DNA from: Casuarius casuarius
Lineage: Eukaryota > Chordata > Aves > Casuariiformes > Casuariidae
DNA: 64,000 nucleotides
NCBI GenBank assembly: GCA_003342895.1
Contig: PTFA01000050.1
Span: 4,145,585-4,209,584 of the forward strand
Reading direction: 5' to 3'
Part shown: positions 25,601 through 40,600 of the stretch, one piece after another
Numbering within the stretch: the first letter of the stretch is position 1
Layout of the letters: each line of letters starts with the position of its first letter
The notes under the pieces: model-generated
Seen by the model: the letters and a program-made list of their open reading frames with translations, nothing else
Database searches by the model: none
Told to the model about the DNA's origin: nothing
Made by a program: the position numbers and the translations under genes

Positions 25601-28600
25601 TATTGCCCTTTTTAAAATAAATCAGAAATGCTTTGTGACATATTTATTATAAATGACAATTCAATTGATGAAGGTGAACAGAGCTATGCACTAGAGAATT
25701 CTGCGCTTATTTGGCTGACACATTGCTCCAAACAGGTAGGAGCTCTTCATTACTACTTTTTTCTATTCTTCTCATGTCACTATGGTAATTGCAGAGCTGT
25801 GGTTGCTATAGCAAAAATGATTAATCCTCCGTTGTTGTTGTCTGTATGCTAGCAGAGGCTTTTTGTAAAATCTGCTTGTATTGTCTTTAGTGAAAATTGT
25901 AGCTGTTGGATGGAGTTCTGATAGTTTTAATAATTTGTCATTTGAAATAGTTTAAAATGTTGTATTCATTAAAGAAAGCTAAGGATTTCAGTGGAGCATG
26001 CTTGAAATATGACCAATTATTTTTGAACAGCAAGATGCATGTGAACTGTATTTTGGACACCCAAACCTGAAAAATTTTTCTTACTGCATTGAAGATTAAC
26101 AAAATATGTCTTTAAAGGAGTGTCCTAGAACTAATTAGCAGAGAATATTGTGCTGTCCACATAGCAAGAATTCGTTTTTACTGAAAGCCAGTGTTACAAC
26201 TGATACTGAACTATGCAGTTGATTTAGCAGAGATTTATAAATTATCCCCTGTCATATCTGATCTAAGAACTGAAATGTTTGATTCATCAGTCACTAATTT
26301 TCCTTAGTTTAGGCTATGAAATTTGTTGCAGCTTGTACGTGAAGAAAACCAAAGATAAATAGTTTGTCCAAATTAAACCAGCTTATACTATTGATAGTGT
26401 CCTTGTAAGTAAATATGACACGACTCTTACTTTTTCAGAGTAGCATTTAGCCAACTCCGCCTTGGTTCTCTAATTTTTACTCATTGTTTTCTTAGCTGCT
26501 ACTGGGTCTCCATCTGTGTGATCAACTCTGATTTGTTAAGTCTGCATTTGTTTGTACAATGCAAAGTTATTTACTTTTTGACACAGCATGGATTGGGATT
26601 ATTTGAATTCTACTCAAGTCTTTTAGAGACCTGAATTCAAAACTTTCTCATGTTTAAAATCCAGTTATCCAACTAATAATTCCAAGGTAATCTCCCTTGT
26701 TCTTTCTCCTATCAAGTAATTACTTTCATGTATGTTAACTACTTATATGACAAATGGTAGAAATTGTCACTTTTCTTGTAGAAAGAAATGGTAGATCCTT
26801 ATTGCTAGTTGATTATGTTTAAACAGGATACCTGAGAGTGCCTAACCTTTGTCTTTAAAGCCATTCATTGTACCGTGCAAAATGCATTTTGGTGAAAGAC
26901 TCTTGTTTAAAGTAATTTTGATTATTCTGCAGCTGACAATATCTTAAATCCGCTGTTTTTCTGCCTACAGAGTTGTGTTTCAATTTTGTAGCTTTTAGTT
27001 TTGTATCTGAACTTCTTTTATCATCTGAATTTTCATTAGTTTTTTTCCTTCTCTTCAGAATCTCATATCCTCAAATGTAGTAGGTATGTGTGAGAGGCAA
27101 GCTTTTAATAACGACGCATCTCAGTAAATAACCTCTTTACAAAGCGATTGTCCTTTGAGCACTGCATTGTGGAAATGTACTAGTGCCCCTATAGTCAGCA
27201 GAAGGACTCTTTAAGAGCCTTAAGGTGCAAGAAGACAAAACTTCTGTGTCTGAAGCGCTCTGCATATGAGAACTCTTCTCACTGTAATCAGTTTGGATGA
27301 GACAATATAAAAACTTGATGTTATCAAAGAACTCCGCAACCTTAGAGAAAGAAAAAGCTGATTTAGTGACAGATACACTTCAGTTAACCTGAAACAGTAG
27401 TACACAGTACACAGTACAGCATACACAGTAGTGTATAGAGACATTCCAAGTTAATTGCCACTTGTGATTTGAGTCCATGATGCATTGCAGAAAGTGTGCT
27501 TAAAGCATATATCTGTCCTATTTGTTAATTGCTAGCCAGTGATACTGTTCAGTGATACCTGTCATTTTTGTATTAGTTCTGTTTTTTAAAATTTCTATCG
27601 CTTTTGATAGTTCTTTTCTAGAAAAAATTATCACCTACTGAGGTTTAAGGCCGAGCTATAACTCTTATTCTACTGCTGTTCTTTAAAGTTAAAAAAAAAA
27701 AAATGCAAATCCATATTTGTTATGTATAGATAGTGTTGCTCTACAGACTCCACCCCATGTGACTGCCCCTAATAACTTAATCCTTTGTTTTTGCAGTTAT
27801 GGTGCAGGTCTGAGAATAGGATAGATGTAAGCTGAAGCAGTTGTGTAATGTCCCTCTGGGAAACTTTTGAGGCAAGCTGCCTCAAATTCTTTCAAATTCA
27901 CCTTTGACACCCTCAGCAGATTATTTTGTATATCCCATCCTAACTGTCCTTCTCTATCATATAGCCATATAATAAGATGTCTTTTATACCATCATTTCAT
28001 ATTGCTTCTTTCGCTATTTAAAATACTGCATTTCATGATCCTTAAGCCATCCTTCCTGCTATGACATCCACAGAAATCACATGCTTCTTCCCACCCACGT
28101 GCTTCTTCCACCATCCCCTTCCCACCAAATTTTTCCTGGGTACAATTGTACCAATGGTGGTATTGAAAACCTGAGAGCTATTTTTTGCCAGAAGAGTTGT
28201 TTTCTGTGAATATGCACAGGGCAAATAATAAATAATATAATAAATGCATAGTTGGGATTAATTTGTCTGATTTTTTCAAGAGTAAAATACGTTAGAGCAG
28301 CTTGGTCGTCCCTGTAGATGCATGTCCTGACACCTGTGAGATGGCTGTGTGATGTGGGACGGGCTGGAGTTACAGCCTTAGCTGATATGTTTTACTCAGT
28401 GTTCTTCAGTAATTTTCTGTGCTTCCAACACCACAAGCAATGATGCTGTTAATTTTTTTCTCTCCAAGTCTCTGTTATGACCTGGATACAATATGGTATT
28501 TTTGTCCACTTAGTTTTAAATGTAGTTCCAAAACAGTGTCCATTTGGGGGGGGGAGTTTCACAGATTTTGCTAAGTTGTGTTTTTTACGTTGCTGACAAC

Positions 28601-31600
28601 TGTTCGTGTCTCCTGGAAAGAGCTGATCTCACTTAATAGGAGCTCCTGTCAAAGGAGCTTGTGCATTAAGGATTCCTTTGCTTTCTTTCCAGTAGTAAAT
28701 TCAGGATGGTGGTATGCATGCCACTTGCTTATTCTTAGCTTATTGAACAGTTTAATCTCCTCAGCATTGAATTTTTCTTCAGTAATGTTTATGGTTAATG
28801 TAACAAAAGTTCCCTAACCAAAAATTTAGTAGTATAAGTGGCTTACTTTTTTCAAGAAAAAGAAGGAAAAAAGAAAAGCACCCCCCTCCATTTATTAGCA
28901 AGGTTGATTAGCAAGCTTTGATGCTCTCTGAATGATAACATTAGATAATAATTCCAAGCTGTTCAGTCAGGCTTCATGGCTGCTGTTTTAATAATATGAG
29001 ATAGTTGGAACTTTTCAGCTTAAACTACAACAGGAATTTCAGCACCACTTGTTGGTTGGTGTGCAGGGGGGCTTCTTGTTTTGTATTTAACCTCATCTCT
29101 CCTTCCTGCTTGGATTCCAGTAAACACTCTTTGCTGAAGTCTTCTTTCTGTGTGAGACAGAAGCCCAGATGCAGCCTGCAAGCCTGCTTGTGCAGTTTGC
29201 TGGCAAGCTATGCTGAAATGGTTTTCTTGCAGTGGAGGTGCTAGTACGGATTCTTTGGAAGGGTATAGAGAGACTTAAAAGCAGGATTGATCTGCTGTGA
29301 AGGAGAGTGTTGTGAGGGTTTTTTAAAGTGTCCATAGAACTCTGAGTCATCTGTAAAAGCTCTTTACATCTGGTTTTTTTGAAGTTGTGATTCACATTTT
29401 CCAAAAGCAGCTGACATTGATTCTTTTTATAATGCATAATTATCTTAGTAATTTATGATAATTATCACTGTCATGACCATCTCCTTGAACACCTAAAGGC
29501 TGAATGTAACAAAAGAATTCTAATCATTTTCCTACTTCAGAAGACAAATTTAAGATAATCAGCTTTCAAATGAACTCTTATTTTGTTTGATTATCAGTTG
29601 TACTGGTTGTCTTTTTGCCTGCCCCAGAAGGGTATTGTTTTGAACACTACTGTGGCAGGGCTTTTGCCTCCTTATTTTACTGTTATTCTTTAGAACTTTA
29701 AAGGAAAGGCACATAATGAAGGAAAATGAGAACTGTGCAAAGTAGTGAGTGAGGGATGTGAGCAAACTATATGCATGGTGCAACAAAAAGCATATAACGC
29801 TGCGTGAGGTTGTGTCGTGTTAAACAGAGATGCTTTATGCTCACTTGGACTTTAAATCATTAACGGCAGAGAAAAACATCTTGGTTTTTATTGTACTATG
29901 TTGAAGTGTTTTGTTTTGTTTGTTTTTCCCTCACCTTTTTGCAAGGACCTGGGCTCATTGCTCCGATGAAAGGTCTGTAACAAAACAGAGACCATGGCTA
30001 GTTTAGAGTCTGCATGCTCAAGAGAGAACAGTAGGCACTCGGGCAGGCAGACCTCGTGGTGTCAAAAATACTTTCAGGTAGCGTCAAGTTCAGAATTGTG
30101 CAAGCTAGACTCTTCTCACTGTCTTAGCCTGCATAGTTAGCTTATTTGTATCTGCTAGAAAAAATACTTTAACACAACTGGAATAAGTTGTAATAATCAG
30201 TCTATTATACAAAAAAAAAAAAAAAGGTTTATTCAACTTTGTCTTTAAAGGCACAGAAGTAAGATTACATTGTAGTGGAATTAAACAGCTGTTTAGAATA
30301 GAAAAATTTTGACATATACATACATCAGAAGTTGTTTTGCTCTTTGTAACTGCAAGTCTGTCTTACTGTATTACAAAGCAGTTTGAGTTGAGTGATCAGA
30401 TGATTTCCACAGGTTTCTATTTCCTTTCAAAGCTCAGGTTGAAAAGTACATTGCACTGGTATGTGCAATTAATATAGTACTGTACATGGTTCTGTAAGGC
30501 TCTCTGTTATTTGGGGCTAAATTCTTTTTTCAACTGTTCCTTTATAAATCTCTTGAGATCGAAGTGTCTCCTCTGAATTTATACCAGTGTAGCATGGTAG
30601 CAAGTATTTCTGCAGTTCAAAGGTTAAATAATATTTGTTATGTAGGAATAACCATTTTAAAGATGAGAGATGAGACAGATACTGTGAAGTTGTCAGATAT
30701 ATTAACAACCAAGCTCTACTTAAAAATGAGATAATATCTTATGTAAGTTCTTGTATATTCTCCCCCTCCCCCTTAAAGTGAGAAAGAACTTCATAGTTCA
30801 TTAGTGCTCTTTTTCTTAAAAAGAAAAAATCAGTTGGTAGTGGAGGATTGTATCTTGTGTCTTCTCCATTTTAGGTCCTGCTGCTTATTTATCTATTAAA
30901 CCTATATATATAATTTTTCTTAAACTGTGGGGAGATGTAGATGATAGAATTGACACAGTTCCTTCCCCCCCCACCCCATCACAAAGGGTCTATGCCAGTC
31001 TGGGAGGATCATCCAGTTGGTTCAAATAGAAAGGGGAGAAACTAATGGACCTGCTGCAGTAATTTCTTAGCTGTCAGAACTGAAATGACACAAATCCCTG
31101 TGTCACCATTGTGAATTAGGAGACAGCAACACACCTACATGTAGATGTGCAATTTAGTGAGCTGCTAGGACTTAGGAATCAATCAGTCTCTTAAAGTAAC
31201 CACTGGAACACAGCTTACTATTTATGCTTTTGTTTTAAAGTATATACTTATGTTACTGCATTTTGAGTGTATAATACATTTTAATAAAATTATGTTGTTG
31301 TTAATCTAATTTAAAAGCTTTTTACTTTTTTTCTCCTCTCGAAATTACTTTCAGAATAGACTGAAAAGATCTGAACTTCTTTTTTGCAAGTGTGAATATT
31401 CATAATGAAATTTAAAACTTCAGCTGCAAGTAATTTTTTCTCATACAGTCCCTCCATGTGAGTTGTGCTCCCAGGGATCTTCTGGCTTACTCTTGTCTGG
31501 GATTGGATTTGTAGCAGTGTACAGGCATGGGTTAAATGTTGGAAAGGCCTTGTGTCTATGAGTTTTCTTTGAAATACAGTGAATAGGCAGTGGTAATCAT

Positions 31601-34600
31601 TCTCATATGATTTCTAGATTACCTAAGATTGCTAATTTTACCTTTACACGTTCTGACATAAGTACAAATTTGCAACTGATGAGTATGTAAAACTGTTCTT
31701 TTTCCCCTCCTTTTCTACTGCCTATAAAACTTGATCTTTATTAATAATATGATTTGTTAGTGTCACATTCAAGCCAGAATCATGTGTTGAGAACGTGATA
31801 CCCAACAGTTGAGTTTTTATTTGTACATAGAGCTTGCTCTAAATTGAGAGGTGCTAGCAAAGAACATTTTGAGTCCGGAGTGTATTTAACTACATCTAGT
31901 ACTACAAAATGTTATTGATATTAGAAGTAAGGCTAACTGAGATTTCCACCAATTTGAACAGAGATTGTTTAAAATCTATACTGTAATAGAAAGAGAGACT
32001 AGTAGACCCTAGGAGCTGAGGCAGGATAACAGATGGTCTCCAGAAATAGATGTCATGACTGGTTCCAAAATCTGATTCCCTTAGTCACTAGTTGTGTTAG
32101 GATGAAACTGTATAACAAATATATGCTTGTATGGTATTTCAGTGCTGTTTGTTGGACAAAATGAAGACATTTCACCTGAGGACATTCAGATGGAGAGTAA
32201 AATTGTATGAGCCACAGAACCGTACAAAAATGCATACAAACTACATGCACTTTTAACAAACAGTTAATACGGTTTTGCACAATCATCCAGAAAATATGTA
32301 CTTGTGTTTAAATCCTTGTAAGTCTCTTGTGTAACTAGGGAAATTTCTATTTATGTACAACTCTAAATTAAAACTGTGTTCATTTTTATTTATTCCTGCA
32401 TCTAAGTTACTTCTGAAATGGTTAATGTTCATAAAAATGATAAAATAAGCAGTCAGGGTGTCCTAAAAGGAAAAGAAAAGAATGTCCTTCTGGTGATGAC
32501 AATTTTTATAATAGTCACGTTAATTTAAAAAAAAAAAAAATTGACGAGTTTTTCACGTGGATGTCAGGTTTTAGCTAGACCTAGGTTGAAGTACATTATG
32601 AAAGCAATGTTACGCAAAGTATATTTTTTTAAATAATTTGGAACTAGTACAATTTATTTGAGTGGGTCTGATGAGTTCATCCTGTGGTTGTCACCAACAT
32701 AGTATTCATTAGTAAGCCCAGCAGAGCTTCACACTCATGTTTTGTCACCTATGGAAGCCTAATTGAGCTGGAACAAATGTGCTAATGATACTCCATTTTC
32801 GTTTCTGGCTTCCTCTTTCTTTGTGGAGGAATTTAAATTTAAAGTTAGAGTTAAAAGATATTTATTTAAATTGAAAACTAAACCAAGCGTGAAGATGAGA
32901 GGAAAACTAGAAAGTCGGAGTTAGCATTGTAGGTCCACAGTAAGTTAGTTGTTAGTGAGAATGAGCTCTTTTGTGAGCACTGCTGGGTTTTGTTGTGTGG
33001 TCTTCAAGATCTGTACAAAGGGTTGCACCAAAAGTTTGTATTTCAACTGGCACTTCAAGACAGGAGTCATACCAGATTAAGAATAATTCCCCCCATCCTA
33101 AAAATCTGGAAAAGCTGCTGTGTCAGTCTGTTGGCTTCACATAGTACCTTTGAAAAGGCTTCAGAAATGCAGGAAACTTTGGATTTCTAGTTATTACAAA
33201 TCAGGATAGTGTAAATGACTATCAAAACTGGATAGTGAAATGGATTCTGCTTTAGGTTTGCGCTTAGGGCTATTTTTTGAGGAGTTACTTGTTTTGTTTT
33301 TTTAATGAGGTTTGTACATGCAAGATTGGCATTTAAATATTCTACATTTCCTTGGCGAGTTTTATCTTTATTCTTTTTTATTTTTGTCAAAATAACTGCT
33401 ATAGTTGATTAGTAAAATGTTATCATTTTTGATGATCTTTAATTTGCTTCAGAAAATTTCTTTTAATCAAGTAAAAAGCTCAACAGTAAAAGAAGGATCT
33501 GTACATCTTAAGACGTGCATTAGATATAAAGCATAGAAACCAGAAAAGAAATAAGAGATAATAGTATGATAGAGATGAAGAATGTTGGGTTTTCCTTCTT
33601 TTGATTGCTACTCTTCTGTGATACACTATTTAACTATTTGTGCGTTGGTCCTGAACTACGGTACTACAACTCAAAACCCATTTGTGTTTCACCGATGTCC
33701 TGTTCGCAGCTGCATTTTCATTGTTGGTGCTTCACTTCCTGCCTTCTACATTTAGAATTTTCCTTTCCTTTTCTGCAGTACAAGTAATGTACCCAGTCTT
33801 TTCTTTTAGATGACAAGTGTTAGCAATTATGAAGTTCTTCAGTGAGGTAGATTTATGAAGTGCTTATTATCACGTATATCGTAAATATTATATGTTGGAA
33901 AGTTAGGCACTTCCAATTGCTCCAGCTTTCTTTTGCTGTGTTCTTCTTCATCGCTGTGGGAGTCAGCAATAATCACCCCAATTCTCATTTACAGTATATA
34001 AATTTTGTGTGATATGCAAATAAATGCATAATTCTCAAAAATAATCTTCTTCTGTGTTAAGCACATAATAGATAAAATACATACACCTGTACTTTAATCA
34101 TCCAACATGACAAGTAAGTAATAACGTCGGAGAATAGTTTATGTATAGAAAAGGTACTGCATCAAAAGCAGCATTAATTCTTCAATTTTTTTTAAGTGAA
34201 CATAAAATGCATTGAAAACTATACAGTTAGGAGCCGCTAGAAGACGTTTTAAAGGAAGTGCTTTTAGTTAGATTCTGCTTTCTGATATTCACCTTTGAAG
34301 TTGGTAGTTTTTCCTGTCTCTCAATTGGGAAGGCAGTTCCACATGTTAAATGCTTCTAAATCAACATGTAGGTGGTCCAGCCCTATCCATTCCCTTCCCT
34401 GCTCCTATATGTCCACTTTTTCCTATGTGCCCGTCCTGATGCTCACCTGGTTCCACAGTGGCCCATTCTGGAGCTGCATCAGCTGGTCGGCCGTGCGCTT
34501 AGGGAGAGAGGAGAGACAGCTCAGCATCCTCCATCAGCTACCGTGTGGTCACCGTTAATGAAGCCCCACAGCCTTTATCACTTCAAAATAAAAATGTTGT

Positions 34601-37600
34601 ACCGTAAAGCCATATTGTTGTAGAGCCGTATAACATAGATTTTATTAAAATATTAATTGAAGTACTGTTTTAAGGAATTGGAATTTACAGTAAAGTATAA
34701 ACAGCTTAAAATTTTGTCAGTCATCTATGCTTAAGACAAATAAGATTATATTATACTATATACTACTATTGCAGTAGTAGGACTGTACCTTGTTTCTCTG
34801 TAATCTTTTTAAATTCTGCTCTATTAGAAAAAATTTTGGAGGATGAATGCAGGAATCTAGGTGAGATCTAGGTGAGCTTGAGGAAAGCCCCTCAGACTCC
34901 TTATGTCTTCAGGATTTTTTGGGGCCTTTTAGGGATATTTTTACAAATGAACTTTTTTTCTTACAAGCATGCTGTTACAGTTATATCTTACTAATTTATT
35001 TTTTAACAATTGGATTCTTAAATATATGTTACACAGAATTGAAGAGAAAATGCACCTAAAAACATGAGCCTATGACAAAAATTACCTAAAACTGACTTGT
35101 AGATTCTGGTCAAAGAAAGCAGGAAAACTGTACTTCTAATATGAAGTATGTATCATATCATTTTTAGTTGCAGGGGCAGAAATATTCATGTTAATGTATA
35201 TTTACCTTCTGCTCATTCTTTGATTGTACTGAAATAAATGTTTTAATCAAATCTTACTTTTACAGATGTATGCCATTTAACCAGAACAGTAAAATCTTTG
35301 TTATGTGGTGGCTTCTTATCTAATTATGTGAAGGTTTCATCCTTTATCCTGCCCTATAGCTTCATTATTCTCCAAAGCTGCTTAGGTCGGTCTTGTCAAT
35401 ACACTGCAGCATTACTGAACATTAATTACCAAGACTAACAAATTGAGTTATCTCCTTACCAAGATGAATGTTGGCAATTTAAGTAGGATCAAACATTTTA
35501 TATTCTCCTCTGCTCTACAGCTTAATTTAAAATGACAACAACCTTGTCATTATGCCTTTATAACTAACCAAGAGCAAGAGAAGAGTTAATGTTTGAAGGT
35601 TCTTTGTCCTCATCATTTATTGAAAACCTTCTAAAATGACTTTAGGCTGAAATTTCTGAAGAGATGTGATTAGAAGATTATGCCTTAATTTAAATTTTAT
35701 ATTTCACAAAACGCCTACATTTCTGCAACTTAATTCTGTTCTAGCAATGCCTTCAGTATTTCCGTAGTTGATAATTTGTAAATTAAACAGTTCCCCCATT
35801 TTAAGTTTAGATACAGCCTGCAGTCTAAATACTTTTTATTCTAGTGCTTGTAAGCAAAAAATTAAACTGAGTAACCTGTTTTAATTGTTCTGCCTGAATG
35901 ATGCAGAGAGGAAACAAACAGCTTTAAAAGTTGGTGCTAAAATTCAGAGCCACCAGATTCCGCAGCTGCTTAGGTAGTTTCTGTGTTCAGAAGTAACTTT
36001 CTTGCCCGTCTCTTTGGATGCTGTCTCACTGCTTCCCTACCAGCCAGGCTACTCAGCATCCTAGATTGGTTATGCTTGGTGACAGAGCTGCTGTGATAAT
36101 TTGGGAAGGGTTTACCTGTGAGGTGAGACGATTCGTGCGGCAGATGGTATGTAGGGAGTCACTAAAGGTGACAGTCTGGCTTTATCATGTGGAGACATTT
36201 GGGGATGTCTGATTCTCCATTGCTCCCCCCCAACCCTACTTTCCATTTCCCAGCTTCCTTACCAACATTTCCCTCCCTCACTACTGGCTGCTATTTGTGC
36301 GGTGGTGGTGAGAAAGCCACACAACTGATCTCCCATCGGTCGCTGAAGCTAACTGGGACCTAGAAAACTTAATTATACACAGACAGGTGCGCTGTGCGCC
36401 TAGAAAGAAGTTCAGCTTCATAGAAATATAGTTTGGCAGACGGAGAAAACATTTCTTATAGTGTAGGTAAAGTATGATAAAACATTGAGGCTGGAGTCAG
36501 TAGTATTTTGGGGAATGAATAAGGGATTCAGTGGCTGTGGTGGAAGATGTAGTTTTTGCATTTAAACTAAGGAGACTGTCAAGCAAGTTTACAAAATCCA
36601 CTTAGAATATTAATAGGAAGCTGCTCAGAACTGTGTAAACTGAGGGGCAACTTGAAAAGGTGAATTTTGTATTACAGTTTGAGCCTTGCTTTCATAACCT
36701 GGAAAACAGATTCTCTGCAATTCTTCTGGGCTAGGGCATAGCATCTCTCTAGCAAGTCTAGTTTGAGGTATCTGTCGTAGTTGATGGCTGCATTAATTGC
36801 ATTAATGGCTGCAGTGCTGCAACAATTCTAGCTTCTCCTTGGCTGTCTGCATGCAGGTGCTTGCCTGGTCTTCCTCCGCAGCCCATGCAAGGGAGCTTAT
36901 CTCCAGCAGAAAGGTGGTTGACTTTGGTGTATGCTAGGTAGTGCTGCAGGGTCAGATTGTGAATATGGTCAAAATGTGAATATGGGCATTTCTCCCGGAG
37001 TAGATAATGAGCGTTAAATGGATGTTCCATTAAATATTCTTTGTGTAACAGAATTGTGGATGCAAATAGAGGTTGCTTGTTTAAACATGTAAATTGAATG
37101 CCATTACTAAAGGTTTTGGAAATACATGGGTTAAAGGTGCTAGAAGAACATTTTTGAAAACCTGTAAGTTACTCGGATTTGCCTAATTCTATAGGTCTGG
37201 GATTGAATAGCTATTTCATTATTGAACTTTTCAGTGTTACCTTTTAATATAGATTAACATATTACATGTGAACTCATGGCTGTCCTTAATGCCCTGCTGA
37301 CAGCACAGGAGTTTAAAACTAGTTAAAAAAAATTAAATTAGTTTGTGTGGTAGATTTGTGGAAGTAGATTTGTGTAGAAAGTAATTTGCTTTCCAGGAAA
37401 GCATAGTGAATGAGCAAATTACTAAGTACTTGTTCTTCTAAATGTATTACTTTATTATCAAATATAAAATTTAAAACTTTGTCTATATTATGGGTCAAAA
37501 TGAAAATACTTTAACAAAGATGATCTTCAAACAAAAGACCCAAGTTAGAGGAGAGATTACAAAGATGGAGGAGTTTTAAAAGGTCTAGTTTATCTAATTT

Positions 37601-40600
37601 TTCACATTTTAAAAACAACTTATCTTTTGCAAACAGGATTTCTGATTTTGCAGATATAAAGCTGACAATTGTTTTTCTCTTTGACAGATGGGGATGGACA
37701 AAGTGAACATTTATTACCAGTCTGTGAAGATCATACATGTCAAAAAAGTGCCATCTACTTATCTAAGCTAGGAATGGATCAGGTATTTTGAGTTTGGAAT
37801 TGTAAAGATAAAGGAAAATACCATGTTTACATAGGATCAGAAACAATATGAGAAAGGAAAATAATTTTTCAGGATATCGGTGAAAAATAAACTTTCTTAC
37901 CTGTAATGATAGACTGTAAGAGAGATTTTCTTTTGATCTGTATAAAGTGTTTTTGGTGGAAATGGTTATATAAGTGGGATTCTGTACAGTCAGTAATTCT
38001 ACTTGAGAAAACTATGGACACTTCTAATGAGTCTTTTTCTTGCAGTGCAAAATGTTGCCTTCTAAGCAGCATAGCTGCCCTAGCGCTAGATCAAAAATAA
38101 GTTTGTGAGTTGAAAACAGATTTAGTGAATACAAATAAGCTTCTTTTGACTTAGTTTAAATTAGGGAGTTGTTTTATAGTTTAAAAAAAACCCAAAAAAC
38201 AAAAAACAAAACTGTCAAGGTTGACCAGCCCACACATCTCACCCCCCCATTTTCTGTAAACCTTTGATAGTTATTAATTAAATATGTTTTCCAAGTTCCA
38301 AGTTTTTGGGCTCAAAAGCCATTTTTAAGCATTTCATGTTTAAAAAAAATGTTTTTAACCATAGGGTTGTATTTCCAACCAGGTATACAAAGACTAACTT
38401 ATAGTATCTATCTTCAGAATTGGACTTCAATTAAACTACTTTAGCATCTTTTGTTGAAGAAACTTCTACTTGTTTTGAAAGACATAGTTGTAATTTATGA
38501 AATAGACTAGTAGATATGTATTTTAAAGCATATGCTAATCTATTTAAATATTTACAGTGCCCTGCATTATTATGAAGTTGCACTTTAAAACAAGTTAACC
38601 TAAGAGCTGTTTGATGTTTTAATAAATATTTTCATAAATTCATATTCAGCAATTTAAACCTAAAGCTAAAGGTGATATAAAATGCTATTGCTTATAATAG
38701 ACAGTTGCACCTACTATAGTATACTTACAAAAATCTGTAATGTATACCATACATGTTTCTAATCTTCTTGCGCATTAGTGATTATTCCTTAAGTGACAAA
38801 TTAAAAGTAGAAATTTTAGCATAAAAAGTATTCTATCTGATCTGTATTTCAGAATTTATGGGTAAAAGTATTATATGCCCAAGGAACAGTACATACTTTG
38901 GTAAAGTGCTTGTTATAAGGGTCTGCAGCCCACATTTATGTTGAAGATCAGAGTCAAATTTCTAGAGCACAGAGTATAGCATGCTTCTCCAGTAGCAAGA
39001 AAAATCACTCTGTTTTGGAAAACAAAGCACACAGTTACCAGGAGGTTAAGGCAGTATGAATAGGGTGGAATATGCCATCAGTGTAAGAAAGAATAAGTAA
39101 CTCTAGATCTGGTAATATATCCCTTTCAGCCTCTATTTTTATAAATATGTGTTTTCACATTGATTGCCTCTATTCTTTGTTCACAAGGAATGTATTACAG
39201 TATTGCTGGATACATGGTGTAACGATAGGGTTTGATTTATATTTCATGGACTTTGTGTAAAGTAAATAGATGCTTAATTTATGATACTTACATTACTTTC
39301 TGGTCAAAGGAGGGAACACTGACTTTTGTTGACTGTGTCTTGTTCATTATCTCACTGCAATTTGCTGCTTACATCTCACTTTTGAGTAAATGGGGAAGAA
39401 CTTAGCATGAGTGCTCTTATGTCTTAAGACGATTGTCCATTTAGTAAAGCTCTAAATTTAATTCCTTACTCTTGATAATATATGAAATAAAAGACATCTG
39501 AGTTTTTCTACTCAAATCAATTTCAATGGAAGTAAGTTCATTGTGAAAATCAACCATGCACAAACCTCATGTACTGTTGTAAGATACAAGGCTGTTATTT
39601 AAGAGTAGTGGGTGATTGGCATTGGGCTAGGGACAAGCTACACTATCTGTTGTTCATGACACATTTCTGTAAAGAAACAGTGTGGTAACAGTAGAGGAAG
39701 GTGTGGGTCAATTGGCATAATATCAGTATGTTGCCCAAGACAAGTCTTTCATTTTAACCTGCTTTGAAGTGACATTGTATGTAGACAGTTTTTCTGTTCC
39801 TTCGTTATGTCATGCGTTGATAGAGGTTAACTATTGAATTACTAACGCATTAGATTTTTAACACAGCACTTTTGACATTCTCATTACTATATTTAGTTCA
39901 TCTACTTAGCAATTTCACTGTGTAATTTCAATTCTATAATAATTTCCAAGATAATGACATTTAATGAATTAAAAATCAGCAGGCCAATGTTAGCATCTTA
40001 TTTTTAAAAGTGCGGAATCTCAAAGATTCTCATCCTGCTGGAAGAAAGTATTTAAAACTATTGAGTCACCTAGAAACTTTAAAAAGAATTCCCTGCATAT
40101 TTTTAGAATGACTTTTTAATTAAAAATAACAATATTAAATTGCATTCACTTATTCTAGCCTTACCTTTTTCAAGGATTGTATCTAGCACGTTCTTCTCTT
40201 GTACTCTTAGACTGGTCTAGAAGAGATGGAGTTGTTTCTTGTAAAGCATTTATCTTTTTCATTTTGAAATAGTAGAAAATAGCAATTTCTTCATTCATGT
40301 GTCTGCAGTTTCTTCTGCATGTGGTACATTTCCTTCAGAGAGAAGGAACCTACCTTCAGGAGGTTCAGACTCCTCACTGCCCATATTCATTTGAAAGTGG
40401 TATGTTTTTATTTCATTTAATTTGATCATCTGTGAAATCAAATTACCTAACTTCTGAGCTTTGATTAAATAAGTTAATCTTCATGAGAGATGATCAACTT
40501 CATGTGAAAACAGGCTGCAACCAATTCCTGTGTTCATTTAATCAGTTTAGCGATTTGAAGGAAGAAATAATGAGCAATTGTGGGGCATAGTGTGTTTCAT

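Larger units (their letters stand above)
20343..37687 (+). other. ITFG1: ITFG1 intron, 17345 bp, phase 1
   Basis: A GT-AG intron (gtgagt ... gacag), the longest complete one here. It is mostly featureless AT-rich sequence. It contains a CT-rich tract right after the exon, a CpG-rich patch near 22.16-22.32 kb, a moderately GC-rich patch near 24.75-24.93 kb, a hairpin-forming CA/TA repeat near 25.33-25.42 kb and an 11-bp tandem duplication at 34855-34876. No exon, RNA gene or clear transposon was recognised. Confidence 0.9.
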
